A DNA stretch of 64,000 bases from an uncultured Candidatus Saccharibacteria bacterium. Its GTDB lineage: Bacteria; Patescibacteriota; Saccharimonadia; Saccharimonadales; Saccharimonadaceae. Positions within the stretch are counted from its first letter, which is position 1; each line of letters starts with the position of its first letter. Under the pieces are notes generated by a model. The model saw only the letters and a list, made by a program, of their open reading frames with translations. It made no database searches and had not been told where the DNA came from. Below are positions 25,674-34,542 of this stretch, one piece after another. Location: contig CALCYQ010000004.1 of the NCBI GenBank assembly GCA_937906385.1, forward strand, positions 1-64,000. Reading direction: 5' to 3'. The position numbers were made by a program, and so were the translations under genes.

Positions 25674-25988
25674 CTAGACTTTTACAATCGCATCGCCCTT
25701 AACGACCTGCGCTCGCGACACCTCAGCTAAAATCAGCCCGACATATTTGCCCGGCTCGGCCGCATTCACCTCTTGACGCAAGGCTTCTACACGTTTGATG
25801 GTCGACTTGATACTCGAACCATCTTCCTTCACAAGCAGCACCTCGTCGCCGGCCTTCAAAACGCCATATTCCATCTGACCAGCAATAATCAAGCCAAATT
25901 GCTGCGTCTCAAAGAGATCTGTCACAATCATCTTCGCAGAGTCGTGCATCGTGTCGCGTCCCTCTTCATCAGTAAAACTAAAGCTCAT
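25674..25988 (-). CDS. Stand-alone EF-Tu domain 2-like protein
   Basis: A 104-residue protein made of one OB-like barrel resembling domain 2 of translational GTPases (GLIIAGQMEYGVLKAGDEV and VGLILAEVSRAQVVKGD). No GTPase domain. Such small proteins are found in other bacteria but their job is unknown; binding RNA or ribosomes is possible. I start at ATG 25988 because TATAAT on the minus strand (25995-26000) ends 6 bases before it. The strong divergent promoter at 26006 begins just beyond. Confidence 0.7.
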   Translation of the reverse strand: MSFSFTDEEGRDTMHDSAKMIVTDLFETQQFGLIIAGQMEYGVLKAGDEVLLVKEDGSSIKSTIKRVEALRQEVNAAEPGKYVGLILAEVSRAQVVKGDAIVKV

Positions 25989-26005
25989 GTTTATATTATA
26001 CTCCA

Positions 26006-26034
26006 TTGACATTCTTGCGCATCTGTGCTATAAT
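26006..26034 (+). promoter_or_regulatory. Consensus promoter of the 26132 small gene
   Basis: TTGACA (26006-26011), 17-bp spacer, TGC, TATAAT (26029-26034). Its -35 lies six bases from the minus-strand -10 of the EF-Tu-like gene, so the two promoters are back to back. Confidence 0.85.
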
Positions 26035-26041
26035 TATAAAT

Positions 26042-26060
26042 GTAGTCGTTTTTTGACTAC
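26042..26060 (+). promoter_or_regulatory. 5'-end hairpin in the mRNA leader
   Basis: GTAGTC (26042-26047) pairs with GACTAC (26055-26060) at the predicted RNA start (about 26041). It matches the leader hairpin at 13936 in placement though not in sequence. Confidence 0.5.
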
Positions 26061-26131
26061 AAAAGTACACGTCACATGCGTTTCTAGAGAGAAAGAGCAA
26101 CGCAAGCACCTTAAGAAAGGGGAAATGAAAT

Positions 26132-26419
26132 ATGAATATGCAGTGCATTAACCATCAGTACAAGATGGCGAAAGGAGAACTTCAGTGCGCCCATCAGCGC
26201 CTTCTGAATGCTCTTCGCGGCATTCCGGTTCAGTTCCGCAGCGGCGACATGAGCGATGCGATTCGCGAAATGGAAAACGTCGATATCGACAACGTCGATT
26301 CCATCAAGGCTCACGCCGAGCACGCGCTTAACGTCGTCGATCACACTCCGGTGCAGTACATCACCAACGAGGCGGTTGACGCTGCCCAACACTTCAGGAG
26401 CTGCCTCTCCGCCATCTAA
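26132..26419 (+). CDS. Small orphan protein
   Basis: A 95-residue, mostly helical protein (NHQYKMAKGELQCAHQRLLN, EHALNVVDHTP) I do not recognise. It has two Cys near the ends and no membrane helix. AAAGGGG (26116-26122) is 9 bases before ATG. It stands alone with a consensus promoter, hairpin leader of about 90 bases and a very strong terminator, which suggests abundant expression. Confidence 0.65.
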   Translation: MNMQCINHQYKMAKGELQCAHQRLLNALRGIPVQFRSGDMSDAIREMENVDIDNVDSIKAHAEHALNVVDHTPVQYITNEAVDAAQHFRSCLSAI

Positions 26420-26487
26420 GATACGACACCCACACTACACTCATATACTTCCACCATCTGGCCTCGCCACAGGCCAACCCCGCATCC

Positions 26488-26520
26488 GGCGCCGAGCCCT
26501 TCAAACTCGGCGCCATTTTT
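26488..26520 (+). terminator. Strong terminator after the 26132 gene
   Basis: GGCGCCGAG (26488-26496) and CTCGGCGCC (26506-26514) form a perfect 9-bp stem followed by ATTTTT. Confidence 0.9.
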
Positions 26521-26526
26521 AATGCC

Positions 26527-26955
26527 CTAAGTGTGGTGATATTTGCCACCATGCGCGATTTCTTGCGCCCGGTAAATCTGTTCGGTTACGATTAGTCGAC
26601 AAATCTGATGTGGCAGCACTAAGTTCGACAGGCTCCAAATTAAGTTCGCCCGCGCCGTCATTTCTGGTGGAAAATGCCCAAAGGCACCACCAATTACCAG
26701 TACGACATTCCGACCGCTTTCGAGCGGCTCTTTTAGCCTCCGGCTTAGCTCTGGCGAGCTTAAAATCTTTCCGTGCTCATCTAATAAAATTACAAAATCT
26801 ATCAAGTTAAGCTTAGCCACTCGCTCCGGTAGTTTTTCCTCATCCACAAACTGCCACTCTAGCGCCCATGGTTTCCTGAGGCGTTTTTCATACTCGTCGC
26901 AAGCCTCTTTCAGCCAACTCGCATGCTTTTTGCCACCCGCAATAATCTTAACCAT
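26527..26955 (-). CDS. rlmH: 23S rRNA pseudouridine-1915 N3-methyltransferase
   Basis: A SPOUT methyltransferase that modifies 23S rRNA helix 69. The 142-residue protein has LLDEHGKILSSPELS, VVLVIGGAFGHFP (SAM-binding knot) and the conserved end LIVTEQIYRAQEIAHGGKYHH. I start at ATG 26955 because TATAAT (26962-26967, minus strand) ends 6 bases upstream; a longer in-frame reading precedes the promoter. Slightly shorter than the usual 155 or so. Confidence 0.92.
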   Translation of the reverse strand: MVKIIAGGKKHASWLKEACDEYEKRLRKPWALEWQFVDEEKLPERVAKLNLIDFVILLDEHGKILSSPELSRRLKEPLESGRNVVLVIGGAFGHFPPEMTARANLIWSLSNLVLPHQICRLIVTEQIYRAQEIAHGGKYHHT

Positions 26956-26984
26956 ATCTTTATTATACCGCCACCGGAAAATCC

Positions 26985-27013
26985 TTGCGAAAAACGCCAA
27001 AATTTGCTATAAT
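26985..27013 (+). promoter_or_regulatory. Promoter of the rplJ-rplL operon
   Basis: TTGCGA (26985-26990), 17-bp spacer, TGC and TATAAT (27008-27013). RNA should start near 27020, leaving a leader of about 135 bases before rplJ. Confidence 0.75.
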
Positions 27014-27019
27014 ACCAAA

Positions 27020-27155
27020 AGTTGCCAAAGACAGCGGCGACCCGCACGGGTTTAATTATGCCGCCGAGGAGATTTATTTCTTGTAATTTATATTGGTGAC
27101 GCCTCTTAACATTTTCTGGCTATAAAAATTTAATACCAAAAGGAGATTTCTATCT
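27020..27155 (+). promoter_or_regulatory. Ribosomal protein L10 leader (candidate)
   Basis: The long leader contains AGCGGCGACCCGCACGGGTT and GCCGCCGAGGAG, which can pair into the type of stem the L10-L12 complex binds to repress its own mRNA in many bacteria. Placement directly before rplJ supports this. I did not fold it rigorously. AAGGAG (27139-27144) is the ribosome site. Confidence 0.6.
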
Positions 27156-27680
27156 ATGGCAATTAGCAAAGATAAGAAACAACAATTGGTTGCCGACTTA
27201 AACGAGCTTCTTAGCGACGCAAAGATGACCGTTTTTGCAAAATACCAAGGCCTCACGGTTGCGGAAATGCAAGAACTACGCCGCGCTGCTCGCGAGAACA
27301 ACGTCAAAATTAAAATCGTCAAGAACCGCCTTGTCCGTGTCGCCATGGGCAATATCGCGGTTTACAAAGACACCGATACGAGCGCACTCGAAGGCCAGCT
27401 CCTCTACGCTGTTTCCAGCGAAGACGAAGTTGCTCCAGCTCAGGTTTTGGCCAAGTTTGCCAAAGAGCACGAAGCCCTCGAACTTAAAGGTGCCTTTAGC
27501 GGTGAAGGTGTAAACCTTTCCGAACAAGATGTCAAAGATCTTTCCATGCTTCCAAGCAAGGATCAACTCATTGGCCAAGTTGTGGACATGCTCCTCAGCC
27601 CAGTCAACGACGTTACAAATGGTCTTTCTGGCAACTTGCACGCATTGCTTGACGGTGTTGCCGAAAAAGCAACCAATTAA
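27156..27680 (+). CDS. rplJ: 50S ribosomal protein L10
   Basis: 174 residues, normal length. It holds L7/L12 dimers on the ribosomal stalk. The N-terminal RNA-binding part includes FAKYQGLTVAEMQELRR and IKIVKNRLVRVA; the C-terminal helix that binds L12 follows. An AAGGAG site precedes the ATG and rplL follows 32 bases downstream. Probably self-regulated through the leader. Confidence 0.95.
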   Translation: MAISKDKKQQLVADLNELLSDAKMTVFAKYQGLTVAEMQELRRAARENNVKIKIVKNRLVRVAMGNIAVYKDTDTSALEGQLLYAVSSEDEVAPAQVLAKFAKEHEALELKGAFSGEGVNLSEQDVKDLSMLPSKDQLIGQVVDMLLSPVNDVTNGLSGNLHALLDGVAEKATN

Positions 27681-27712
27681 TTATCAATTTTTAATCTAAA
27701 AAGGAGTCTAAC

Positions 27713-28093
27713 ATGGCTGCTGATGTAAAGAAAATCGCAGAGGAATTGGTTAAGCTCACCGTCCTCGAAGTTAACGAGCTTAAGAACGTCCTTAAGGACG
27801 AATATGGCATCGAGCCAGCTGCTGCTGTCGCTGCCGTTGCTGCTGCACCTGCCGATGGTGGTGCTGCTGCCGCTGATGAAAAGAGCGAATATAACGTTGT
27901 CTTAAAAGACGCCGGTGCTCAGAAGATCGCCGTCATCAAGGCTGTTAAGGAAGCTACCGGTCTCGGTCTTGGCGAAGCTAAGGCTATCGTAGACGGTGCT
28001 CCAGCTACCGTTAAGGAAAAGGTTGCTAAGGACGAAGCCGAAGCTATGAAGAAAGCTTTGGAAGAAGCCGGCGCAACTGTCGAACTCGCTTAA
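27713..28093 (+). CDS. rplL: 50S ribosomal protein L7/L12
   Basis: 126 residues with an N-terminal dimer domain, an Ala-rich hinge (about 38-57) and the conserved C-terminal domain ([37 protein letters not shown]). Recruits translation factors to the ribosome. AAAGGAG precedes the ATG. Codons are biased as in highly expressed genes (many GCT and AAG). A terminator follows. Confidence 0.97.
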   Translation: MAADVKKIAEELVKLTVLEVNELKNVLKDEYGIEPAAAVAAVAAAPADGGAAAADEKSEYNVVLKDAGAQKIAVIKAVKEATGLGLGEAKAIVDGAPATVKEKVAKDEAEAMKKALEEAGATVELA

Positions 28094-28123
28094 GTTCAAA
28101 TCTATTTTTAGTCAGAAATGTTA

Positions 28124-28154
28124 CAAAAGCGACCCGCCTAGCGGGCCGTTTTTG
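28124..28154 (+). terminator. Terminator of the rplJ-rplL operon
   Basis: CCCGC (28133-28137) and GCGGG (28141-28145) with a short loop, flanked by AAAAGCG and CGTTTTT that extend the stem and give the T-run. Confidence 0.8.
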
Positions 28155-28176
28155 TGCTTGTGCTAAAATTTAATCA

Positions 28177-29355
28177 ATGAGCAGCCACACCATAATCCAA
28201 CACGACACTGAGCAACTCGAAACTTCAGGCGGTCGTGTCTTTTTGTCTGGCGAGGAGCCGAATCCCGAACAAGAAGAAAAAACCGAGGCACAGCTCAAAG
28301 ACGAATACCGACCCGGTTTTTCCGCTTCCGAAGTGGTCGGCATGGACGACGAAGCGCCCGCCATTAGCCAAGTCGTCAAGCACATTGCGCCTAAACCGGC
28401 CGGCGAGGCGGCAGACGAAGATACCGTAATCACCGAAAAGCACAACGCTAAGCCAACTTTCGACATCGACCAAAAATTCGTCGATGAAATAAATGAGCGC
28501 AATCAAAAAGAGCAGGCCGCGCGCGAAAAACACCACGCCGCAGAACACGCCGTTGCCGAAAAGGCCGAGAAGGAACGTCAAAAAGAGCTCAAAAAGAAAC
28601 TCACCGAAACGCAAACTCTGGACCCAGAAGCCGAGCATAATCAGCTCGAAAATGAGCATTACTTCGAGAATCGTCAAAACCTTTACCCGGATAAAATCAA
28701 GTCCCATACCGACGTCGACGACGCCCAGTGGCGCCAGCATCTTGATAAAGATAAAAAACTACCAGAACGCGCTCGCCTAGTCGATATCTACAATAAAACA
28801 CTACACAACTACATCGTTTGGTCATTCATCTGTCAAGGCATGGCAGCCGTATTGCTTCCTTTTATATTAATCGGATTTCTACCACCGCTGCTCAATGAAC
28901 TTTTCACTTATGGCATTATAGCGATTTTTATCATCTCAATCGTTTTACTCCATTTAGGCGGACGCAGCTGTTCGCATCGCACCGTCCCGTCCACGCAGCA
29001 GCATGCTTACATCCTAGCCTCAGAAGTATCAACGCTCGCCTTGCGTACTGTTCTTGCATTGTTTTTCATGTATTTGCTAGGCCGATCGTCCATTATTGGT
29101 ATGGTCGCCGGCATATTTATTGGCGTGCTGATAGGCTCCACTATTCAACACGATCTCTTTACGCGCTACCATGTCGTATTCCGCGAATTATATACAATCA
29201 TCAATCTCATCTTATTTGCCGTCTATATGGCTTTTCAATTATTCGTAATCGATAGCTCAATCTATGGCATGCTCACACTAATCGCCTACGTTGTCTGCGT
29301 ACTATGTTTCTTCACGGCCGACCGCCTCGCATTTAAAATGGCAAAATTGCCATAA
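28177..29355 (+). CDS. Membrane protein with long charged cytoplasmic region
   Basis: 392 residues: about 205 N-terminal residues that are charged and low in complexity, with a Glu/Lys-rich coiled-coil-like part (about 105-150), then five or six membrane helices (about 210-385). I do not recognise it. TGCTAAAAT (28161-28169) ends 7 bases before ATG, so it is probably leaderless. It directly precedes another charged small protein (29373), also with its own -10. Confidence 0.7.
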   Translation: MSSHTIIQHDTEQLETSGGRVFLSGEEPNPEQEEKTEAQLKDEYRPGFSASEVVGMDDEAPAISQVVKHIAPKPAGEAADEDTVITEKHNAKPTFDIDQKFVDEINERNQKEQAAREKHHAAEHAVAEKAEKERQKELKKKLTETQTLDPEAEHNQLENEHYFENRQNLYPDKIKSHTDVDDAQWRQHLDKDKKLPERARLVDIYNKTLHNYIVWSFICQGMAAVLLPFILIGFLPPLLNELFTYGIIAIFIISIVLLHLGGRSCSHRTVPSTQQHAYILASEVSTLALRTVLALFFMYLLGRSSIIGMVAGIFIGVLIGSTIQHDLFTRYHVVFRELYTIINLILFAVYMAFQLFVIDSSIYGMLTLIAYVVCVLCFFTADRLAFKMAKLP

Positions 29356-29372
29356 TAAGGTACAATAAAGAT

Positions 29373-29780
29373 ATGGCAGAGCACTCACTAATGATGTCAG
29401 ACGACGCTATGAGCAATTCTGGCGACGAATCAACTCGTGATTTAGCGCATAATTTTGTCGTCGACGATAGCGACCCGATGGACCATGAAAAAACTCAGCT
29501 CCAACGCGACGACGATTATCACACAATGAGCATGAGCGCTTCGCAAAACATGCTTGCTTCCGAATGGGAAGACCGCCCAGCCATTGATACCGGTCACCAA
29601 TCCGTCTTTGCCGCACATAGCCTAAATAGTAGCGGCGCCAAAATTCAAGCCAGTCCTGATTTCGAATCCGAAATTCGCGCCCGCGAAGAAAAAGAGCGCA
29701 AAGAAAAAGAATATCTCGAACGCAAACGCAAGGCCGAAGAAGAGTGCAAACTTGCCCAGTCCGACAGTCACACTTTTTGA
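29373..29780 (+). CDS. Charged low-complexity protein
   Basis: 135 residues, acidic in the first half with several Met/Ser pairs, then a Glu/Lys/Arg-rich helix (about 103-130, EKERKEKEYLERKRKAEEE). No membrane segment or known domain. TACAAT (29361-29366) ends 6 bases before ATG. Its charged helix resembles that of the upstream membrane protein, so they may associate. Confidence 0.55.
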   Translation: MAEHSLMMSDDAMSNSGDESTRDLAHNFVVDDSDPMDHEKTQLQRDDDYHTMSMSASQNMLASEWEDRPAIDTGHQSVFAAHSLNSSGAKIQASPDFESEIRAREEKERKEKEYLERKRKAEEECKLAQSDSHTF

Positions 29781-29844
29781 ATAAATCATAAGCATTCTGT
29801 CAATGGTAAAAAATACAACGTTTTTGCGCCCACCTCTTTAAAAA

Positions 29845-29853
29845 CTGTGGAAA
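29845..29853 (-). promoter_or_regulatory. DnaA-box-like sequence
   Basis: The minus strand reads TTTTCCACA, fitting the relaxed DnaA box TTWTNCACA. It lies in the gap before the 29939 gene. Similar boxes occur at 46306 and in a pair at 54592 and 54614. A single box is weak evidence. Confidence 0.3.
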
Positions 29854-29871
29854 AACTCTTAAAAACCTACA

Positions 29872-29900
29872 TTGACAAGCGTTAGGCAAAAATATATCAT
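29872..29900 (+). promoter_or_regulatory. Promoter of the 29939 gene
   Basis: TTGACA (29872-29877) and TATCAT (29895-29900) are 17 bp apart. A TATAAT (29900-29905) overlaps but gives a 22-bp spacer. Confidence 0.6.
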
Positions 29901-29938
29901 ATAATTAATAAACTATATAAACAGGCAGGATGCGAGGT

Positions 29939-30457
29939 ATGTCTGAGATTTCAGAAAAACAAATAAAGCGGCTGCGCAGCCTCTTGACGGAGGCCGAAAC
30001 TAACCTTTCCGCAGCAAAGGAATTATTAACGTCAATGCTTGGCGATGGTGATATTATTACCGCCCCAGCCAGCACTGTAATTGATAGCCCAGAAGGCAAG
30101 ATTATCGAAGGCGTTTTTGATGGCCAAATTATGATTGGCCCAGATGGTAAGAATTATCCAGTTCCAGCCAACTATGCTTCGAAGTCCAAGCTCGTCGAAG
30201 GCGACATTTTGAAGCTCACTATCGGCGAAAGTGGTAAATTCCTCTATAAACAAATCGGTCCAGTTGAGCGCAAAACTGTCATTGGCACGCTTACTAGCCA
30301 CGACGATCAATATTTCGTAGAAGTTAATGGTAAAGAATATAAGATTCTCTACGCTTCCGTCACTTATTTCCGCCTCAAGGTTGGCGATCAAGTCACCGTC
30401 ATCATCCCGGCCGATAACGATGATGCCACTTGGGCCGCCGTTGAAGCTAGCCTTTAA
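29939..30457 (+). CDS. Conserved-looking protein with two small beta domains
   Basis: A 172-residue soluble protein. The N terminus (about 1-40) is helical and may be a coiled coil; then come two beta-rich segments (IIEGVFDGQIMIGPDGKNYP and VIGTLTSHDDQYFVEVNG) followed by GDILKLTI and GDQVTVII, which look like repeated OB- or SH3-like barrels. I cannot name it. I choose ATG 29939 because AGGA (29927-29930) is 8 bases upstream; ATG 29930 in the same frame is possible. Confidence 0.6.
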   Translation: MSEISEKQIKRLRSLLTEAETNLSAAKELLTSMLGDGDIITAPASTVIDSPEGKIIEGVFDGQIMIGPDGKNYPVPANYASKSKLVEGDILKLTIGESGKFLYKQIGPVERKTVIGTLTSHDDQYFVEVNGKEYKILYASVTYFRLKVGDQVTVIIPADNDDATWAAVEASL

Positions 30458-30470
30458 TTAAGCACCAAAA

Positions 30471-30497
30471 AACTCCCATCGCATCTGGGAGTTTTTT
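30471..30497. terminator. Bidirectional terminator
   Basis: AACTCCCA (30471-30478) and TGGGAGTT (30486-30493) with a T-run on the + side and A-run on the other. The convergent minus-strand gene ends within the T-run. Confidence 0.85.
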
Positions 30498-30852
30498 ATA
30501 TGCCAGCCATAATCGATGACGCGCCGATAATCGTCACCGCAAAATAAAATATCGCGGATAATCCAAGTAGCGCCAGCGGCGCAATTAACTCATAATTTTG
30601 GGCGCGATATTTAATTACATTTACACCAGACACAGCCAAAGCGACTAGGCAAATTACTACCGCAACCAAAATCGCCGGCGCATTTAAATCGTCCCAACTG
30701 CCAGTTATAGAGAGACAAAAGTTAAAGAAGAATAGCAAAAAAGCTGTGCAAGTCATAATTGTGGACCATAACCTTAACACGCGACGCAAATATTGCTCGC
30801 GCTTTTTGGTTATTTTCTGAGTTTTGTGATGTTTGTTTTGCTTTTTTGGCAT
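30496..30852 (-). CDS. Small membrane protein
   Basis: 118 residues: a basic N terminus (PKKQNKHHKTQKITKKREQY) and three membrane helices. Unknown function. I start at ATG 30852 because TGATAAAAT on its strand ends 7 bases upstream; an earlier in-frame start lies beyond the promoter. Confidence 0.6.
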   Translation of the reverse strand: MPKKQNKHHKTQKITKKREQYLRRVLRLWSTIMTCTAFLLFFFNFCLSITGSWDDLNAPAILVAVVICLVALAVSGVNVIKYRAQNYELIAPLALLGLSAIFYFAVTIIGASSIMAGI

Positions 30853-30947
30853 CTTATATATTTTATCATAAGCAACATTATATCCGCAAGGTCTGGCAAA
30901 AAATACCATAAATGATATATTTAAAATATATTAACTAAGAGGTATCT

Positions 30948-31640
30948 ATGACAAAAGATCTCAAAAAATATATCGCCGAATGCATCGGCACTGCCGTCTT
31001 GGTGCTCTTCGGCTGTGGTACCGCCATTATTTCTGGCGACATCCTTACTACTGCCATGGCTTTCGGTCTATCAATCGTGGCCGTCGCTTACGCCATTGGC
31101 GACATCTCTGGCGCCCACGTTAATCCAGCCGTCTCCTTTGCGATGTGGATTCGCGGCAAATTAACCGGCAAAGAATTCATTTTCTATGCCATCGCACAAG
31201 TCGTTGGTGCATTCGTCGGCTCACTTTTGCTTTGGGCCATCGTTGCCTTCACGGGCACCGACAAAGCCGTCTCCGGCCTTGGCGCCAACACCACATCTAA
31301 TCTTGGCATCTGGGGTTCGATGCTCGTTGAAGTCATCTTAACCTTCGTCTTTATCTATGTTATCCTTGGCGTCACTGCTAGCAAAGAAAAGAGCCATCTC
31401 GCTGGCATCGTCATCGGCCTCACTTTGGCCTTTGTGCATATCCTTGGCATCCGCCTCACTGGCACCAGCGTCAACCCAGCTCGTAGTTTAGCTCCGGCTG
31501 TCATCATGGGCGGTGAAGCACTCAGTCAAGTCTGGGTATTCATCCTTGCGCCATTCGTCGGCTCCGCCCTCGCCACGCTCACTTACGGCATACTTAATGT
31601 TGAAAAAGTCAAAAAAGTCACGCGCATCAAGAGTAAATAA
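30948..31640 (+). CDS. Aquaporin/glycerol facilitator (MIP family)
   Basis: A 230-residue six-helix channel with both pore motifs intact: NPAV near residue 64 and NPARS near residue 182. It passes water or small neutral solutes; AqpZ versus GlpF type is not decided here. TAAAAT (30922-30927) and AGAGG before the ATG give a short leader. A strong terminator follows. Confidence 0.93.
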   Translation: MTKDLKKYIAECIGTAVLVLFGCGTAIISGDILTTAMAFGLSIVAVAYAIGDISGAHVNPAVSFAMWIRGKLTGKEFIFYAIAQVVGAFVGSLLLWAIVAFTGTDKAVSGLGANTTSNLGIWGSMLVEVILTFVFIYVILGVTASKEKSHLAGIVIGLTLAFVHILGIRLTGTSVNPARSLAPAVIMGGEALSQVWVFILAPFVGSALATLTYGILNVEKVKKVTRIKSK

Positions 31641-31650
31641 TCTAAGCTAG

Positions 31651-31685
31651 AAAAAGCGCTCTCTCACAAGGGGAGGGCGCTTTTT
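31651..31685 (+). terminator. Terminator after the aquaporin gene
   Basis: AAAAAGCGCTCTC and GGAGGGCGC pair around a short loop and run into TTTTT. Confidence 0.85.
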
Positions 31686-31773
31686 GATGAACATATAACT
31701 CTATTATATCATACATAGGCAGAATTGTCAATAAGACATACCTAATCTGTCAAGATATGATAGAATAAAAGCA

Positions 31774-33186
31774 ATGAAGGCGTTGTATCGTAGATATCGT
31801 CCAAAAACGCTGAGTGAGGTAGTTGGACAAGAGCAGATTACATCTGTGCTCGAAAAAGCCATTAAGAATGGCAAGATTGCGCACGCCTATCTTTTCATTG
31901 GCCCGCGCGGCACCGGCAAAACTTCCGTCGCCCGCATTTTAGCCCACCAAATTAATGATTTTAATTACGAGCTCGAAGACGATTATCTTGATATTATCGA
32001 AATCGATGCTGCCTCGAATACCGGCGTCGACAATATTCGCGACCTCCGCGAAAAAGCAATTATTGCGCCAAGTAAAGGCAAATATAAGGTCTACATCATC
32101 GACGAAGTCCATATGCTGTCCAAGTCCGCCTTCAATGCGCTTCTAAAGACGCTCGAAGAGCCGCCGGAGCACGTCGTATTCATTATGGCTACGACCGACG
32201 CCTACAAGGTGCCAGTCACTATTACGTCGCGTTCGCAAGTCTTTACTTTCAAGCTTGCCAATCCAAGCGTCATGTTAGAGCATCTGAGGAAAATCGCCAA
32301 AGCCGAAAAGATTAATATCACCGACGAGGCGCTGGAGATCGTCGTCCGCCGCGGTGGCGGTTCGTTCCGTGATTCGCTCAGCTTGCTCGACCAAGTATCA
32401 ACGCTATCCGACGATCAAATTGACGCCGATTTACTGAATAAGGCCCTTGGCTTACCAGCCCAGGACGCGTTGATTAGTATTTTGAACGGTTACGCCGCCG
32501 GCGATGCCGCCCACGTGCGCGATACGCTGGCTGAGCTGCTCGACACCGGCATTAAACCGGAAGTCATCGCCGATAATCTCATCACCACCATTCTAGACAA
32601 TCCGCAGCCAATTTGGCTCGGCCTGATGGATAAACTCACTGAGGTGAGTCGCAATGCCTATCCAAATGTGAAGTTGTTATTGGCACTTACTGCACCAGCT
32701 ACACCGGTAGCGCCAGCTTTCCCAGTCGCGCCAGCGCCGAAACCGCGCGCCGTGATGGCTACTGCCGTCAAGCCAGTTGCCGCCGCACCGGCGCCGAAAG
32801 CTCAGCCGAAACCCGAACCGGAACCGAAGCCAACACCAGAGCCTGAACCGGCACCAACCCCAGCGCCCGCCGCACCGCCAATCACTAGTGACGCCGACGC
32901 CGCCGAAGTCTGGAATCAAATCATTCTACACTGCGAAGAAACGTCGCCGGGCATTGTTCGCTTCCTGCATGACGCCGATTACACTTATGCCGACAGCAAG
33001 CTCACCATTTACGCCAAAAAGAAGTTCAACCAAAAGCAAATCGACAAGCGTCGCAGCGTAATCGCCGAAGTTTTACCGGAAGGTTGTACAATTGAAGTAA
33101 ATGATCAGGTGCTAGCGCAAGACGCCGATTTGGCGGCAATTGCGGAAATAATGGGTGGCGGAGAGGAGGTAACTATCGATGAGTAA
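31774..33186 (+). CDS. dnaX: DNA polymerase III clamp-loader ATPase (gamma/tau)
   Basis: 470 residues. AAA+ core with Walker A GPRGTGKT (43-50) and Walker B IIDEVHM (108-114), then the collar domain, a Pro/Glu/Ala linker (about 310-370) and a C-terminal tau-like domain. The zinc-binding Cys4 module normally between Walker A and the EIDAASN motif is absent: only about 15 residues (59-73) with no Cys remain. TGATAGAAT (31758-31766) ends 7 bases before ATG, so the mRNA is likely leaderless. dnaB overlaps its 3' end. Confidence 0.93.
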   Translation: MKALYRRYRPKTLSEVVGQEQITSVLEKAIKNGKIAHAYLFIGPRGTGKTSVARILAHQINDFNYELEDDYLDIIEIDAASNTGVDNIRDLREKAIIAPSKGKYKVYIIDEVHMLSKSAFNALLKTLEEPPEHVVFIMATTDAYKVPVTITSRSQVFTFKLANPSVMLEHLRKIAKAEKINITDEALEIVVRRGGGSFRDSLSLLDQVSTLSDDQIDADLLNKALGLPAQDALISILNGYAAGDAAHVRDTLAELLDTGIKPEVIADNLITTILDNPQPIWLGLMDKLTEVSRNAYPNVKLLLALTAPATPVAPAFPVAPAPKPRAVMATAVKPVAAAPAPKAQPKPEPEPKPTPEPEPAPTPAPAAPPITSDADAAEVWNQIILHCEETSPGIVRFLHDADYTYADSKLTIYAKKKFNQKQIDKRRSVIAEVLPEGCTIEVNDQVLAQDADLAAIAEIMGGGEEVTIDE

Positions 33187-34531
33187 CGAAAAGAAAAACA
33201 GCGCCGAGCGTATTCCGCCGCAAAATCTTGATGCCGAAAAATCTCTTCTCGGTGCGATTTTGATTTCCGAAGAATCACTTCCAGATGTGACCGAAATCGT
33301 CACGCCGAAGGATTTTTATGACGAGCGCCATCGCCACATTTATAACGCCATGTGGAATCTTTACGAAAAGCACCGCCCAGTCGATCTTTTAACTGTGCGC
33401 GATGAGCTAAAGAAAAAGAAACTCACCGAAAAAGCCGGCGGTTCTGCCTATTTATCTGAGCTAGCCAGTTTCGTGCCAACCGCCGCACATGCGAAAGCTT
33501 ACGCCGAAATCGTCAACAAGGCCGCCGTTCGTCGCCGTTTGATTGCCGCCGCCGCGAATATTACCGAAAATGCCTACGACGAGGAATCCGAAACGCTTGA
33601 ATTGCTTGGCGAAGCCGAACGCTCGCTTTTTGAAGTGTCCGAGCAAAACGTCCATAATGACCTGATTTCAATTTCCGACTTGCTGTCCGAGACTTTCGAC
33701 CGCCTCGAAGATTTACATCAAAACAAAGGCTCCATTGCTGGCTACAAAACCGGCTATCCGGACCTTGACCGCATGACTGCCGGCTTTCATAAGTCCGACC
33801 TTATCATTCTCGCCGCGCGCCCGGCCATGGGTAAAACCGCACTTGCACTCAATTTCGCTAGCAACGTCGCAACCATCAATAACAAAGCCGTGCTTGCATT
33901 CTCACTCGAGATGGGCCGCCAGCAGTTAATCAATCGCATGCTCGCCGACGCATCCGGTATCGATTCATTCAAACTCGAAACCGGCAACTTTAGCGGGGAA
34001 GATTTTTCGCAAATTTCCGAAGCTATGGCCGAGCTAGCCGAAGCGCCGATTTTTATTGATGATACCCCAGGTCTCACCGTCATGGAAATGCGCACCAAGG
34101 CTCGCCGCGCCGCTCACGACCACGAAATCGGCCTAATTATCGTCGACTATTTGCAGCTTATGTCCGGCTCGTCCAAACGCGCCATGGACAACCGCGTGCA
34201 AGAAATTTCCGAAATTTCGCGCGGCTTGAAACTCATCGCCCGCGAGCTCGACGTGCCAGTCATCGCACTTTCGCAGCTCTCGCGTACTGTCGAATCGCGC
34301 TCGCCTCAAATTCCTATGCTATCCGATCTCCGCGAATCTGGCTCTATTGAGCAGGATGCCGATATTGTGATGTTCCTTTATCGCGAAGATTATTACAACC
34401 CCGACACCGACCGCCAAAACATTACCGACCTCATTATTTCCAAGCATCGCCGCGGCGCCACCGGCACCGTCGAACTCTACTTCGACAAGGCGCGCGTCCG
34501 TTTTATGTCGATCGACCACAAACACGAGTAA
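33179..34531 (+). CDS. dnaB: Replicative DNA helicase
   Basis: 450 residues: N-terminal DnaB domain beginning PPQNLDAEKSLLGAILI and a C-terminal RecA-like ATPase with Walker A ARPAMGKTALA and Walker B LIIVDYLQLM. It unwinds DNA at the fork as a hexamer. GGAGAGGAGG before the ATG and an 8-base overlap with dnaX put both in one translation-coupled unit. No intein. Confidence 0.97.
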   Translation: MSNEKKNSAERIPPQNLDAEKSLLGAILISEESLPDVTEIVTPKDFYDERHRHIYNAMWNLYEKHRPVDLLTVRDELKKKKLTEKAGGSAYLSELASFVPTAAHAKAYAEIVNKAAVRRRLIAAAANITENAYDEESETLELLGEAERSLFEVSEQNVHNDLISISDLLSETFDRLEDLHQNKGSIAGYKTGYPDLDRMTAGFHKSDLIILAARPAMGKTALALNFASNVATINNKAVLAFSLEMGRQQLINRMLADASGIDSFKLETGNFSGEDFSQISEAMAELAEAPIFIDDTPGLTVMEMRTKARRAAHDHEIGLIIVDYLQLMSGSSKRAMDNRVQEISEISRGLKLIARELDVPVIALSQLSRTVESRSPQIPMLSDLRESGSIEQDADIVMFLYREDYYNPDTDRQNITDLIISKHRRGATGTVELYFDKARVRFMSIDHKHE

Positions 34532-34542
34532 AACTTGCGACG

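Noticed and set aside
29900..29905. TATAAT as the -10 of the 29939 gene
   Set aside because: Spacing to TTGACA would be 22 bp; TATCAT one step upstream gives 17 bp.
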